This document shows positions 27,688 to 36,213 of a stretch of 64,000 nt of DNA, piece by piece; the stretch's first letter is position 1; every line of letters begins with the position of its first letter. Below the pieces are notes generated by a model, which saw only the letters and a program-made list of their open reading frames with translations, did not search any database and was not told where the DNA came from. The stretch comes from Paucibacter sediminis (GTDB lineage Bacteria; Pseudomonadota; Gammaproteobacteria; Burkholderiales; Burkholderiaceae_C): assembly GCF_030254645.1 (NCBI RefSeq), contig NZ_CP116346.1:972001-1036000 (forward strand). Direction: 5' to 3'. Made by a program: the position numbers and the translations under genes.

Positions 27688-28671
27688 CTACAGCAGCCCG
27701 CGCGTCTGCGCCATCAGGCGCGTCAGGCCCAGCATCGCATCGGTATAGGGCGTGGCGATGCCGCAATGCTGGCCGATCTCGCGCACCGAGGCCACCAGGG
27801 CATTGAGCTCCAGCGTGCGGCCGGCCTCGGCGTCCTGCAGCATCGAGGTCTTGAAGGCCCCCAGCTTGCGCGTCACCTCGTGGCGCTGCTCGGGCGTCTG
27901 GCCCACCGCGCAGCCGATGTGCTCGCCAATCGCGGCAGCCTCGCGCATCACCGCGGTGACGAAACCGCGCACCAGCTCGTCATCCAGGATGCGATCGCAG
28001 GTGGCCCCGGTCAGCGCCGAGATCGGGTTCATGGTCATATTGCCCCAGAGCTTGAACCAGATGTCCTTCTGGATGCGCTCGGAGACCGTGGCGTTGAAAC
28101 CGGCCCGCGTCAGCAGCTCGGCCAGCGCGGTGATATGCGGCGGGCGGCCGCCGGCCGGGTCGCCGATGATCAGGCCCATGCCCATCGCATGCCTGACCAG
28201 GCCGGGCTCGGGCGTCGAGCAGCTGGCGTGCACCACGCTGCCGATCACGCGCTCGGCCGGAATCGCCTGGGCGATCAGGCCGCCCGGGTCCACCGACTGC
28301 AGCTGCAGCCCCTGGCAAGGGCCCTCGAAGCCCTTGAAGAACCACCAGGGCACGCCGTTCATCGCCACCAGCACGCGCGTCTCGGGGCCCATCAGGGCAC
28401 GCACCAGCGGCGCCACGGCGGCCAGCGCCGGGCCCTTCACGGCCAGCACGACGAGGTCCTGCGGGCCCAGGTCGGCGGGCAGATCGCTGGCGCGTATCGG
28501 CACCGTGATGAGCTGGCCACCGCTGTCCATGCGCAGGCCATGCTCGCGCAGGGCCGCCAGGGTGGCGCCGCGCGCCAGCGCGCTGAGCTCCACCTCCGCG
28601 CCCAGCCGGTGTCCGACATGGGCCGCGAACCAGCCCCCGATGGCGCCCGCGCCGACGATGCAAATCTTCAT
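27688..28671 (-). CDS. panE: 2-dehydropantoate 2-reductase (ketopantoate reductase family)
   Basis: 327 residues. The NADP-binding GAGAIGGW motif lies at the N-terminus (MKICIVGAGAIGG). The C-terminal domain carries the family segment DIWFKLWGNMTMNPISALTG with the catalytic lysine and asparagine. It would reduce ketopantoate to pantoate for coenzyme A synthesis; several ApbA/PanE paralogues act on other 2-oxo acids, so the exact substrate is not certain. It converges on NnrU. Confidence 0.85.
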   Translation of the reverse strand: MKICIVGAGAIGGWFAAHVGHRLGAEVELSALARGATLAALREHGLRMDSGGQLITVPIRASDLPADLGPQDLVVLAVKGPALAAVAPLVRALMGPETRVLVAMNGVPWWFFKGFEGPCQGLQLQSVDPGGLIAQAIPAERVIGSVVHASCSTPEPGLVRHAMGMGLIIGDPAGGRPPHITALAELLTRAGFNATVSERIQKDIWFKLWGNMTMNPISALTGATCDRILDDELVRGFVTAVMREAAAIGEHIGCAVGQTPEQRHEVTRKLGAFKTSMLQDAEAGRTLELNALVASVREIGQHCGIATPYTDAMLGLTRLMAQTRGLL

Positions 28672-28788
28672 GTGCTGCTCTATCTAGCTGCTTCGTGATG
28701 CCGGAAGTCTAGGCCCTGTGGCGAGCCGGCACAGGGCCGGGGCAAAGCGGCCGGCCGCGCGCGCCACAGCTGCTATGGTTTGGCCCCT

Positions 28789-29847
28789 ATGGCTTCTTCG
28801 TCCACCGACACGCGCCGCCTCTGGGGCCTCTACGCCGGCCTGGTGCTGGCCATCGGCCTGCTGCTCAGCGTGGCCGAGCTGCAGCATTACCTGGCGCGCG
28901 GCGGCAGCCACCCCTGGGAGCCCTTTCTCTGGGAGCTGAGCTCGGTGCTCTGCGGCGGCTTGCTGGGGGTGGCCGTCTACCGCTGGCATGTGGCCGGCCT
29001 GGCGCTGCATTCGCGCTGGCGGCAGCTGGGGCGTCACTTGCTGGGGGCCGCGGCCTACATCCTGGCCCATGTGTCCGGCATGTTCGCGATCCGCTTCGGG
29101 GTCTACGCCTTGATGCAAGTGGACTACTACACCGACAGCCCGATCCAGGTGCTGGCCTACGAGGCCGGCAAGGACCTGGTGTCCTATGGCTTCGCCGTCG
29201 CCATCTGCCATGGCCTTTACCTCAGCCTGCAGGCGCAGCGCCTGCGCGGCGAACTGGCCGAGGCGCGGCTGGCGCGCCTGGCCGAGCAGGTGCAGCCGCA
29301 CTTCCTCTTCAACAGCCTGAACCTGATCTCGGCCACCATGTACGAGGACGTCGCCAAGGCCGACCGCCTGCTGTGCCAGCTCAGCGATCTGCTGCGCCAG
29401 ACCCTCAAGGCCCAGCAGGCCGGCTGGCACAGCCTGGACGAGGAGCTGCGCCTGGTGCAGCCCTTTCTGGATCTGATGCAGGCACGCTTTGGCGGCCGGC
29501 TGCGCGTGCGCGTCGAGGCCAGCGCGGCGGCGCGCGCCTGCCAGCTGCCGGCCCTGCTGCTGATCTCGCCGGTGGAGAACGCCGTCAAGCACGATGTGGC
29601 GGCCAGTTCGGCCGAGGTCGAGTTGCTGGTGGCCGCGCAGCTGCAGGGTCAGCTCTTGCTGATACGGGTGGAGAACAGCGGCATCGCTCCGCAGCGCACC
29701 GAACGCGAGGGCGCCTTCGGCCTGGCCAATCTGCGTGAACGCGTGCTGGCCAGCTTCGGCAGCGGCGCCGAGGTGCTGCTGGCGCCGCGCGCCGGCGGCG
29801 GGGCGGTGCTGAGCCTCAGCCTGCCACTGACGGGGCGGCTCGCATGA
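28789..29847 (+). CDS. Sensor histidine kinase, LytS/YehU (PF06580) type
   Basis: 352 residues. About four N-terminal hydrophobic helices (GLYAGLVLAIGLLLSVAEL, LCGGLLGVAVY, LLGAAAYILAHVSGMF, DLVSYGFAVAICHGLYLSL) form a membrane sensor. The phosphorylated histidine is in EQVQPHFLFNSLNLI, and the ATPase region contains LLISPVENAVKHDV and an N-box-like arrangement. The ATG at 28789 is preferred to the TTG at 28780. Its TGA overlaps the response-regulator ATG by 4 bases, so the two are a matched pair. Confidence 0.93.
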   Translation: MASSSTDTRRLWGLYAGLVLAIGLLLSVAELQHYLARGGSHPWEPFLWELSSVLCGGLLGVAVYRWHVAGLALHSRWRQLGRHLLGAAAYILAHVSGMFAIRFGVYALMQVDYYTDSPIQVLAYEAGKDLVSYGFAVAICHGLYLSLQAQRLRGELAEARLARLAEQVQPHFLFNSLNLISATMYEDVAKADRLLCQLSDLLRQTLKAQQAGWHSLDEELRLVQPFLDLMQARFGGRLRVRVEASAAARACQLPALLLISPVENAVKHDVAASSAEVELLVAAQLQGQLLLIRVENSGIAPQRTEREGAFGLANLRERVLASFGSGAEVLLAPRAGGGAVLSLSLPLTGRLA

Positions 29848-30578
29848 GGTTGCTGATCGTCGACGACGAACCGCCGGCGCTGGCCAAGCTGCGCCACCTG
29901 CTGCAGCGCGATGCCGGCATCAGCTGGCTGGGCGAGGCCGGCGATGCCGCGCAGGCGCTGCGGATGCTGGCCGAGCAGCCGGTGGACGCGGTGTTGCTGG
30001 ACATCCAGATGCCCGGCCAGAGCGGGCTGGAGCTGGCCCTGCAGCTGCCGCCCGGCGTGGTCTGCGCCTTCTCCACCGCCTATGACGAATACGCCGTGCA
30101 GGCCTTCGAGCTCAACGCGGTGGACTATCTGCTCAAGCCCTACACGCCCGAGCGGCTGGCGGAATGCCTGCGCCGCCTGCGCGCGCGCCTGGGTCAGCGC
30201 CAGCAGGCGCGCGGCTCGCTCTTGAGCGCCCTGCAGCAGCTGCAACCGGTGGCCGCGCATTGGCTGGTGGAGAACCGGCGCGGCGCCCTGGTGAAGCTGC
30301 CGATGAGCGAGCTGCAATGGGTGGCGGCGGCCGACAACTACATCGAGCTGCACGCGCCGCCCGAGTGCTTTCTGGAGCGCCGCAGCCTCGCCGACTTCCT
30401 CGCCCACCCGGCCGCCCAGGGCTTGTTCGTGCGCGTGCACCGCAGCCATGCGGTGAACGCCGCCCACATCAGGGCGATCGCCCCGCTGCCGCATGGCGAG
30501 GCGCAGCTGACGCTCAGCTGCGGCGCACAGCTGCGCGTCTCGCGCAGCTACCGCAGCCAGCTCGCCCCAGCCGGCTAG
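29844..30578 (+). CDS. LytTR-type response regulator
   Basis: 244 residues. The receiver domain (1-120) has its phospho-acceptor D53 in LLDIQMPG and the conserved lysine in YLLKPYTPERL. The C-terminal LytTR DNA-binding domain (about 145-240) contains ADNYIELH, FLERRSLADFLA, FVRVHRSHAVN and LRVSRSYRSQL. Cognate partner of the histidine kinase encoded just before it. Targets are not evident; the acyltransferase gene downstream could be one. Confidence 0.94.
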   Translation: MRLLIVDDEPPALAKLRHLLQRDAGISWLGEAGDAAQALRMLAEQPVDAVLLDIQMPGQSGLELALQLPPGVVCAFSTAYDEYAVQAFELNAVDYLLKPYTPERLAECLRRLRARLGQRQQARGSLLSALQQLQPVAAHWLVENRRGALVKLPMSELQWVAAADNYIELHAPPECFLERRSLADFLAHPAAQGLFVRVHRSHAVNAAHIRAIAPLPHGEAQLTLSCGAQLRVSRSYRSQLAPAG

Positions 30579-30632
30579 CAACTCGCCACAGCCCGCTTGT
30601 GCCGGCGCCGCCCCGCCGCGATGCTGGCGCCC

Positions 30633-31847
30633 ATGAACAGCCACCCCCTGCCCCAAGGCCGCCAGTACTTCCTCGACTGGCTGCGCATCCTCGCCTTCGC
30701 CCTGCTGGTGCCCTATCACGTGGGCATGTACTACGTCAGCTGGGGCTGGCATGTGAAGAGCGCCACCCTCTATCCCGGCCTGGAGCCCTTCATGATGCTG
30801 AGCTCGCCCTGGCGCCTGGGCCTGCTGTTCCTGATCGCCGGCGCGGCCAGCCAGGGCCTGCTGCAGCGCGGGCCGGGCTTTGTGCGCTCGCGCAGCAAGC
30901 GCCTGCTCTGGCCGCTGCTGTTCGGCATGCTGGTGATCGTGCCGCCACAGGCCTATTTCGAGGTCGTCACCAAGGTCCAGCACGGTGGCAGCTACGGCGA
31001 CTTCATGCGCCTCTATCTGCAGGCCTATCAAGGCTTCTGCGATAAGGACGGCTGCCTGACCCTGCCGACCTGGAACCATCTCTGGTTCCTGCCCTATCTG
31101 TGGGTCTACAGCCTGCTGGGCTATGCCCTGCTCAAGACCTGGCCCCGCCTCAGCGCCGCCGCTGGCGCCTGGATGTCCGGGCCCGGCGGTGGCTGGCGCC
31201 TGCTGGGCCTGCTGGCGCTGCCGCTGATGGCGGCGCGCAGCCTGGTGGGCCTGTTCCCGTCCACGCACAACCTCAGCTGGGATTGGTACAACCATGTGCA
31301 GTACGGCTGGCTGTTCCTGCTGGGCCTGCTGGCGGCGCGCAGCGAGCTCTGGGAGCTGGCACGCCGCCACCGCAACCTGGCCCTGGGCCTGGCCGCCGCG
31401 TCCTGGACGCTGGTGCAGCTCTACTTCCAGCACTATCAAGACCTGGCCCCGCCCGACGCGCTGCGCTGGGCCCAGCGCGGCCTCTATGGCGCCATGCAAT
31501 GGTGGTGCCTGGTGGCGATCTGCGGCCTTGCCAAGCAGCATCTGGACTTCGACCACCGCTGGCGCGCCGCGCTCAACAGCGCCATCTTCTGCGTCTACAT
31601 CCTGCACCAGACCCTGATCGTGCTGCTGAGCCGCGCCCTGCTGCCGCTGCAGCTGCCGGCCGCCGTGGAAGGGCCGCTGCTGATCGCGCTGACCCTGGGC
31701 TCAAGCCTGCTGGGCTATCTGGCGCTGCGGCGCGTGCCGGTGCTGAATCTGCTGATGGGCGTGCCGGGCGGCAAGACCCCGAGCCAGCAGCGGCCGGGCC
31801 GGGCAAGCACAATGGCGCCATCCTCCGCACCGATGAGCAGCCGATGA
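30633..31847 (+). CDS. Acyltransferase 3 family membrane protein (OpgC-like)
   Basis: 404 residues with about ten hydrophobic helices. The family N-terminal motif FLDWLRILAFALLVPYHVGMYYVSW follows the start, with the conserved histidine in the first helix, and a central HLWFLPYLWVYSLLGYALL segment is typical. These proteins transfer acyl groups to periplasmic or surface glycans. Earlier starts (GTG 30597, ATG 30621) are in frame but less like the family. It overlaps the glyoxalase gene by 4 bases (ATGA). Confidence 0.88.
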   Translation: MNSHPLPQGRQYFLDWLRILAFALLVPYHVGMYYVSWGWHVKSATLYPGLEPFMMLSSPWRLGLLFLIAGAASQGLLQRGPGFVRSRSKRLLWPLLFGMLVIVPPQAYFEVVTKVQHGGSYGDFMRLYLQAYQGFCDKDGCLTLPTWNHLWFLPYLWVYSLLGYALLKTWPRLSAAAGAWMSGPGGGWRLLGLLALPLMAARSLVGLFPSTHNLSWDWYNHVQYGWLFLLGLLAARSELWELARRHRNLALGLAAASWTLVQLYFQHYQDLAPPDALRWAQRGLYGAMQWWCLVAICGLAKQHLDFDHRWRAALNSAIFCVYILHQTLIVLLSRALLPLQLPAAVEGPLLIALTLGSSLLGYLALRRVPVLNLLMGVPGGKTPSQQRPGRASTMAPSSAPMSSR

Positions 31848-32263
31848 AATACCTTCACACCATGGTCCGCGTGGCCGATCTGGACCAGAGCCTGGCCTTC
31901 TACCGCGACGCCCTGGGCCTTGAAGAGGTGCGCCGCAGCGAGCATGCCGCCGGCCGCTTCACCCTGGTCTACCTGGCCGCCCCGGGCGACCACGATGCAC
32001 AGGTCGAGCTGACCTACAACTGGGACAGCGAAGACTATGGCGGCGCACGCAACTTCGGCCATATCGCCTATGCGGTGGACGACATCTACGCGAGCTGCCG
32101 GCGCCTGATGGAGCATGGCGTGACCATCGTGCGGCCGCCGCGCGATGGCCGCATGGCTTTTGTGCGCTCGCCCGACAACATCTCGATCGAGCTGCTGCAG
32201 GCCGGCCCCGCGCTGGCGCCGGCCGAGCCCTGGACCGGCATGCCCAATATCGGCGGCTGGTGA
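31844..32263 (+). CDS. gloA: Lactoylglutathione lyase (glyoxalase I)
   Basis: 139 residues, cytoplasmic metalloenzyme converting the methylglyoxal-glutathione hemithioacetal to S-lactoylglutathione. The VOC-fold motifs are HTMVRVADLDQSLAFYRDALG (metal ligand H near the N-terminus), VELTYNW (E ligand), FGHIAYAVDDIY (H ligand) and ISIELLQ (E ligand). Length is normal for the Ni-type bacterial enzyme. Translationally coupled to the acyltransferase gene. Confidence 0.94.
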   Translation: MKYLHTMVRVADLDQSLAFYRDALGLEEVRRSEHAAGRFTLVYLAAPGDHDAQVELTYNWDSEDYGGARNFGHIAYAVDDIYASCRRLMEHGVTIVRPPRDGRMAFVRSPDNISIELLQAGPALAPAEPWTGMPNIGGW

Positions 32264-32264
32264 G

Positions 32265-34736
32265 CTAGCTGCGCGCCGACCACAGCGCATCCCAATGCGC
32301 CGCCGGCATGGGGCGGCCCAGCAGATAGCCCTGCATCATGTCGCAGCCATGGCGGCGTAGGAACTCCTGCTGCGCCGCGGTCTCGACGCCCTCGCCCACC
32401 ACGGCGTAACCCAGGGTATGCGCCAGCGCCAGGGTGGCGGCGCAGATGGCGGCGCTGTTGTCATTGGTCTCGAGGTCGTGCACGAAGCTGCGATCGAGCT
32501 TGAGCGTCTGGATAGGCAGCAGCTTCAGATAGGTCAGCGATGAGTAGCCCGTGCCGAAGTCGTCCAGCGCCAGGCGCAGACCCAGCGCGCGCAAGGCCCG
32601 CAGCCGTTCGATCGCCTCCTCGGGCTTGCTCATCGCGGCCGACTCGGTCACCTCCAGTTCCAGCGCCTCGCCCTCCAGGCCATGGCGCTGCAGGGCGGCG
32701 CGCACATGCTCCAGCAGCTTGTCCGAGCGCAGCTGCTGCACCGACACATTGACCGCCACGCATGGCGGCCCCTGGCCGCAGGCGCGCCAGGCCGCCAGCT
32801 GACGGCAGGCCTCTTCGATCACCCATCCACCCAGCGACTCGATCAGGCCGGACTCCTCGGCCACGCCGATGAAGGCCAGCGGCGGCACCAGGCCGCGCAC
32901 CGGATGGCGCCAGCGCAGCAAGGCCTCCATGCCACACAAGCTGCCATCGGCCAGCCGATATTGGGGCTGGTAGTGCAGTTCGAACTGGCTGAGCCTCAGG
33001 GCATGGCGCAGATCGTGCTCCAGCTCCAGCCTCTCGGTGGCGCGCAAGGTCATCGCCGCGGTGAAGAACTGGTAGTTGTTGCGCCCCATCTCCTTGGCGT
33101 GATAGAGGGCCACATCGGCCTGCTTCATGAGCGCCTGGACGTCCTGGCCGTCGTCCGGAAACAGGCTCACGCCCAGGCTGGCGGTCACGCCCAGCACCCG
33201 CTCGGCCAGGTGGTAGGGCTCGCTCAGCAGCAGATGCAGCTTCTGCACCACCGGCACCGCATCCGCGCTGCGGCTCAAGCCGGTCAGGGCGATCACGAAT
33301 TCATCGCCGCCCAGGCGCGCCACCACGTCGCTCTCGCGCAGGGTTGAGCTCAGGCGCCTGGCCACCTCGCTCAGCAGCAGATCGCCGACCAGGTGGCCCA
33401 GCGTGTCGTTCACCAGCTTGAAGCGGTCGATGTCCAGAAAGACCGTCGCCACCGCCGTGGCGTCGCGCCTGGCCGTATGCAGCGCCTGCTCGAGCCGGTG
33501 TTCGAGGCTGTGGCGGTTGAACAGGCCGGTGAGCGGGTCGTGATGCGCGAGATAGTCGATGCGCGCCTCGGCTTCGCGGCGCTGGCTCATGTCCGTGTAG
33601 GAGGCGATGTAGTTGCGCACCCGCCCTTGCGGATCGCGCACCGCGGTGATGACGGCCCATTTGGCGAACACGCTGCCGTTCTTGCGCTTGTCCCACAGCT
33701 CGCCCTGCCAGTAGCCCTGCTCGGCCAGCGCCTGCCACAGTTCCGCATAGTTCTCGCGCGGCGTCAGGCCGGAGGCAAACAGACTCGGATTGCGGCCGCG
33801 GATCTCGTCCAGCGTGTAGCCGCTGTCGCGCGTGAGCGCGGCATTGGCGGTGACGATGCGGTTGTCGGCGTCGGTGATCAGCAGCGCCTCGCCGCTGTGC
33901 TGGAACACGGTGGCATACAGGCGCAGCGCGTCCTCGGCCCGCTTGCGGTCGGAGATGTCGCGCCAGGTGCAGTAGATCGCCGCCTGGCCCTCCAGCTCGA
34001 TGCGCGCCAGCGTCACCTCGGCATCGAAGGGCGTGCCGTCGGCGCGCTGGTGCACCCAGTGGAAGCGGTGCAAGCCCTGCTCCACGGCGATCGCCATCAT
34101 GCGCTCGGCCTTCTCGAACGAGCCCTCGCCATCGGGCTGGTGGCTGGGCGAGAGCTGCGAGGGATGGGTGTTGAGCAACTCGTGGCGGCTGCGGTAGCCC
34201 AGCATCGCGACCGCCGCGTCGTTGCAGTCCACGAAGCGATTGCCTTCGATGATCCAGACCGGATCGGGCGAGGATTCGAACAGGCGCCGGAAGCGCGCAT
34301 TGGCGCGCTCGTGCTCGGTCGTGTCGTGCAGGGACTCCAGCACCGCCAACAGCTGCCCCGCCGGGTCACGCAAGGGGCTGGCGTCGATGGCCAGATAGCG
34401 CTCCATGCCGCGCAAGGGCATTTCCATCCAGCATTCGGCATGCACGCCAGCGCTGGGCCCGGGCAGCTCGCGATGGCGCGGGAACAGCCGCGCGATCTCG
34501 GCGCTGCGCCCCTGCGCCAGCAGCTCCGCCAGGCAGGGCCGATCCACGCCGAAGAAGGCTTGTCGATACGCGCCGCCCATGGCCTGGGCCGCCGGCATGC
34601 CGGTGAGGATCTCGCAGGCCCGGTTCCAGGCCAGCAGGCGCCCGTCGATGCCCACCATGAAGGTGGGCACCACCCATTGCTCGACGATGTGGGTCGTCAG
34701 TTGCAGCAGGTCTGGCGCATCGAGTCGATCTGGCAT
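32265..34736 (-). CDS. Triple-PAS GGDEF-EAL cyclic-di-GMP protein
   Basis: 823 residues, soluble. Three PAS regions are at about 12-140, 145-268 and 272-390, followed by GGDEF with intact signature at 476-480 and EAL with the signature at 604-606. The EAL catalytic set looks complete (EALLRWRHP, ELEVTESA, DDFGTGYSS, LKLDRSFV, QGYLLGRPM). The start at 34736 (MPDRLDAPDL) is chosen over a longer reading from 34820. No signal peptide or membrane span. It is the second such protein in the window and shares the domain order of the 14006-15757 product with two additional PAS units. Converges on gloA with one base between stops. Confidence 0.93.
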   Translation of the reverse strand: MPDRLDAPDLLQLTTHIVEQWVVPTFMVGIDGRLLAWNRACEILTGMPAAQAMGGAYRQAFFGVDRPCLAELLAQGRSAEIARLFPRHRELPGPSAGVHAECWMEMPLRGMERYLAIDASPLRDPAGQLLAVLESLHDTTEHERANARFRRLFESSPDPVWIIEGNRFVDCNDAAVAMLGYRSRHELLNTHPSQLSPSHQPDGEGSFEKAERMMAIAVEQGLHRFHWVHQRADGTPFDAEVTLARIELEGQAAIYCTWRDISDRKRAEDALRLYATVFQHSGEALLITDADNRIVTANAALTRDSGYTLDEIRGRNPSLFASGLTPRENYAELWQALAEQGYWQGELWDKRKNGSVFAKWAVITAVRDPQGRVRNYIASYTDMSQRREAEARIDYLAHHDPLTGLFNRHSLEHRLEQALHTARRDATAVATVFLDIDRFKLVNDTLGHLVGDLLLSEVARRLSSTLRESDVVARLGGDEFVIALTGLSRSADAVPVVQKLHLLLSEPYHLAERVLGVTASLGVSLFPDDGQDVQALMKQADVALYHAKEMGRNNYQFFTAAMTLRATERLELEHDLRHALRLSQFELHYQPQYRLADGSLCGMEALLRWRHPVRGLVPPLAFIGVAEESGLIESLGGWVIEEACRQLAAWRACGQGPPCVAVNVSVQQLRSDKLLEHVRAALQRHGLEGEALELEVTESAAMSKPEEAIERLRALRALGLRLALDDFGTGYSSLTYLKLLPIQTLKLDRSFVHDLETNDNSAAICAATLALAHTLGYAVVGEGVETAAQQEFLRRHGCDMMQGYLLGRPMPAAHWDALWSARS

Positions 34737-34873
34737 GACCGAGAGGCTGGCAATAGGGCGGTGGCCGCAGCGATGAGGCCTCCACAAATGTAGCAGTGAG
34801 CACACGCGGCGTGGCCGCACAAGCCCGAGGCTTCACGACACAATGGCGCACTGCTTGAGCCGGATCCAACCCC

Positions 34874-35770
34874 ATGTGCCTGCCCTCCCGCCCGCGCCGC
34901 GCCATCGCCAGCCTCTTGCTGGCCCTGCCCCTGCTCTGCGCCGCCCAGGGCAAGCTGCTGCTGACCGGCGGCGTCTCCACCATCGAGGGCGCGGCCGGCG
35001 GCGGGCTCACGCCCTGGGCCGTCACCGGCAGCTATGCCAGCGGCGGCGAGGTGGGCGGCAGCGCCTACCTGAGCCGCGTGAGCAGCCAGGACTACAGCCT
35101 CAACAGCTTCGGTGTGCTCGTGAGCCTGCATGACCGCGCCGAGTTCTCGCTGGCGCGCCAGGATTTCAACACCGGCCCCGCCGGCACCGCCCTGGGCCTG
35201 CCCGGCCTGCACCTGAAGCAGACCATCGCCGGCGCCAAGCTGCGCGTGGCCGGCGATGCGGTGCTGGACAGCGACCGGGCCATGCCGCAAATCGCCCTGG
35301 GTCTGCAGGCCAAGCGCCTGGATGCCGGCGGCCTGGAGGCCACGCTCAAGAGCCTGGGCGCCAAGACCCATGGTCTGGATCTCTATGTCAGTGCCACCAA
35401 GCTCTTGCTGGCGCAGAGCACGCTGGTGAACCTGACCCTGCGCGCCAGCAAGGCCAACCAGACGGGCCTGCTGGGCTTCGGCGGCACGGCCAGTTCCAGC
35501 CTCAGCCTCTGCCCCGAGGTCTCGGTGGCCTATCTCATCAGCAAGCATTTGGCGCTGGGCGCCGAGTACCGCGTCAAGCCCGACAAGCTCAACCCTTCGG
35601 CCCTGGGCGCGGCGCTGAAGGAAGACGACTGGTGGGACCTGTTCGTGGCCTGGGCGCCGAACAAGCGGGTCTCGATCACCGCCGCCTATGTCGACCTGGG
35701 CCGCATCGTGCCCGGCATCGTCTCGCGCCGTCAGAACGGCGCCTACCTCTCGGCCCAACTGGCGTTCTGA
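34874..35770 (+). CDS. DUF3034 family exported protein
   Basis: 298 residues with a signal peptide (RRAIASLLLALPLLCAAQG). The mature part is rich in alternating polar/hydrophobic stretches suggesting a beta-barrel or beta-rich outer-membrane-associated fold, with family segments LTGGVSTIEGAAGGGLTPWAV, GLHLKQTIAGAKLRVAGD and AYVDLGRIVPG. Function unknown. It is followed after 5 bases by the exported truncated haemoglobin gene, so the two likely work together. Confidence 0.85.
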   Translation: MCLPSRPRRAIASLLLALPLLCAAQGKLLLTGGVSTIEGAAGGGLTPWAVTGSYASGGEVGGSAYLSRVSSQDYSLNSFGVLVSLHDRAEFSLARQDFNTGPAGTALGLPGLHLKQTIAGAKLRVAGDAVLDSDRAMPQIALGLQAKRLDAGGLEATLKSLGAKTHGLDLYVSATKLLLAQSTLVNLTLRASKANQTGLLGFGGTASSSLSLCPEVSVAYLISKHLALGAEYRVKPDKLNPSALGAALKEDDWWDLFVAWAPNKRVSITAAYVDLGRIVPGIVSRRQNGAYLSAQLAF

Positions 35771-35775
35771 CGACC

Positions 35776-36204
35776 ATGAAGCATCACCTCAGCATCGCCG
35801 CCCTGGCCCTCGCCCTCCACTGCCTGCAGGCCGGCGCACAAGCCCCCAGGGACGAGCTCTACCAGGCGCTGGGCGGCAAGGCCGGCATCACGCGCCTGAA
35901 CGCCGACTTCGTGCCGCGCCTGTTCAATGACGCGCGCATCAAGCACATCTTCAAGGACGCCAATCCCAACAACCTGGTCGAACAGCTCACCGACCAGATC
36001 TGCGCCGCCAGCGGCGGCCCGTGCAAATACGAGGGCGGCGCGATGAAGGCCGTGCATGCGGACCTGGGCATCACGCACGCCCATTTCAATGCCCTGGTGG
36101 AGGATCTGCAGGCGGCGATGGACGCGGCCGGCATTCCCTTCGCCACGCAGAACCGCCTGCTGGCCCTGCTGGCGCCGATGCACCGCGACATCGTCACGCG
36201 CTGA
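35776..36204 (+). CDS. Exported group 1 truncated haemoglobin
   Basis: 142 residues. A signal peptide (MKHHLSIAALALALHCLQAG, cleavage near AQA) precedes a 2-on-2 globin: LYQALGGKAGITRLNADFVPRL with the B10/CD region, FKDANPNNLVEQLTDQICAASGGPCKYEG, then the proximal histidine in MKAVHADLGITHAHFNALVEDL. Cytoplasmic truncated globins handle oxygen or nitric oxide; the signal peptide makes this one periplasmic. Coupled to DUF3034 at 5 bases. Confidence 0.9.
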   Translation: MKHHLSIAALALALHCLQAGAQAPRDELYQALGGKAGITRLNADFVPRLFNDARIKHIFKDANPNNLVEQLTDQICAASGGPCKYEGGAMKAVHADLGITHAHFNALVEDLQAAMDAAGIPFATQNRLLALLAPMHRDIVTR

Positions 36205-36213
36205 TCCGGGTCC

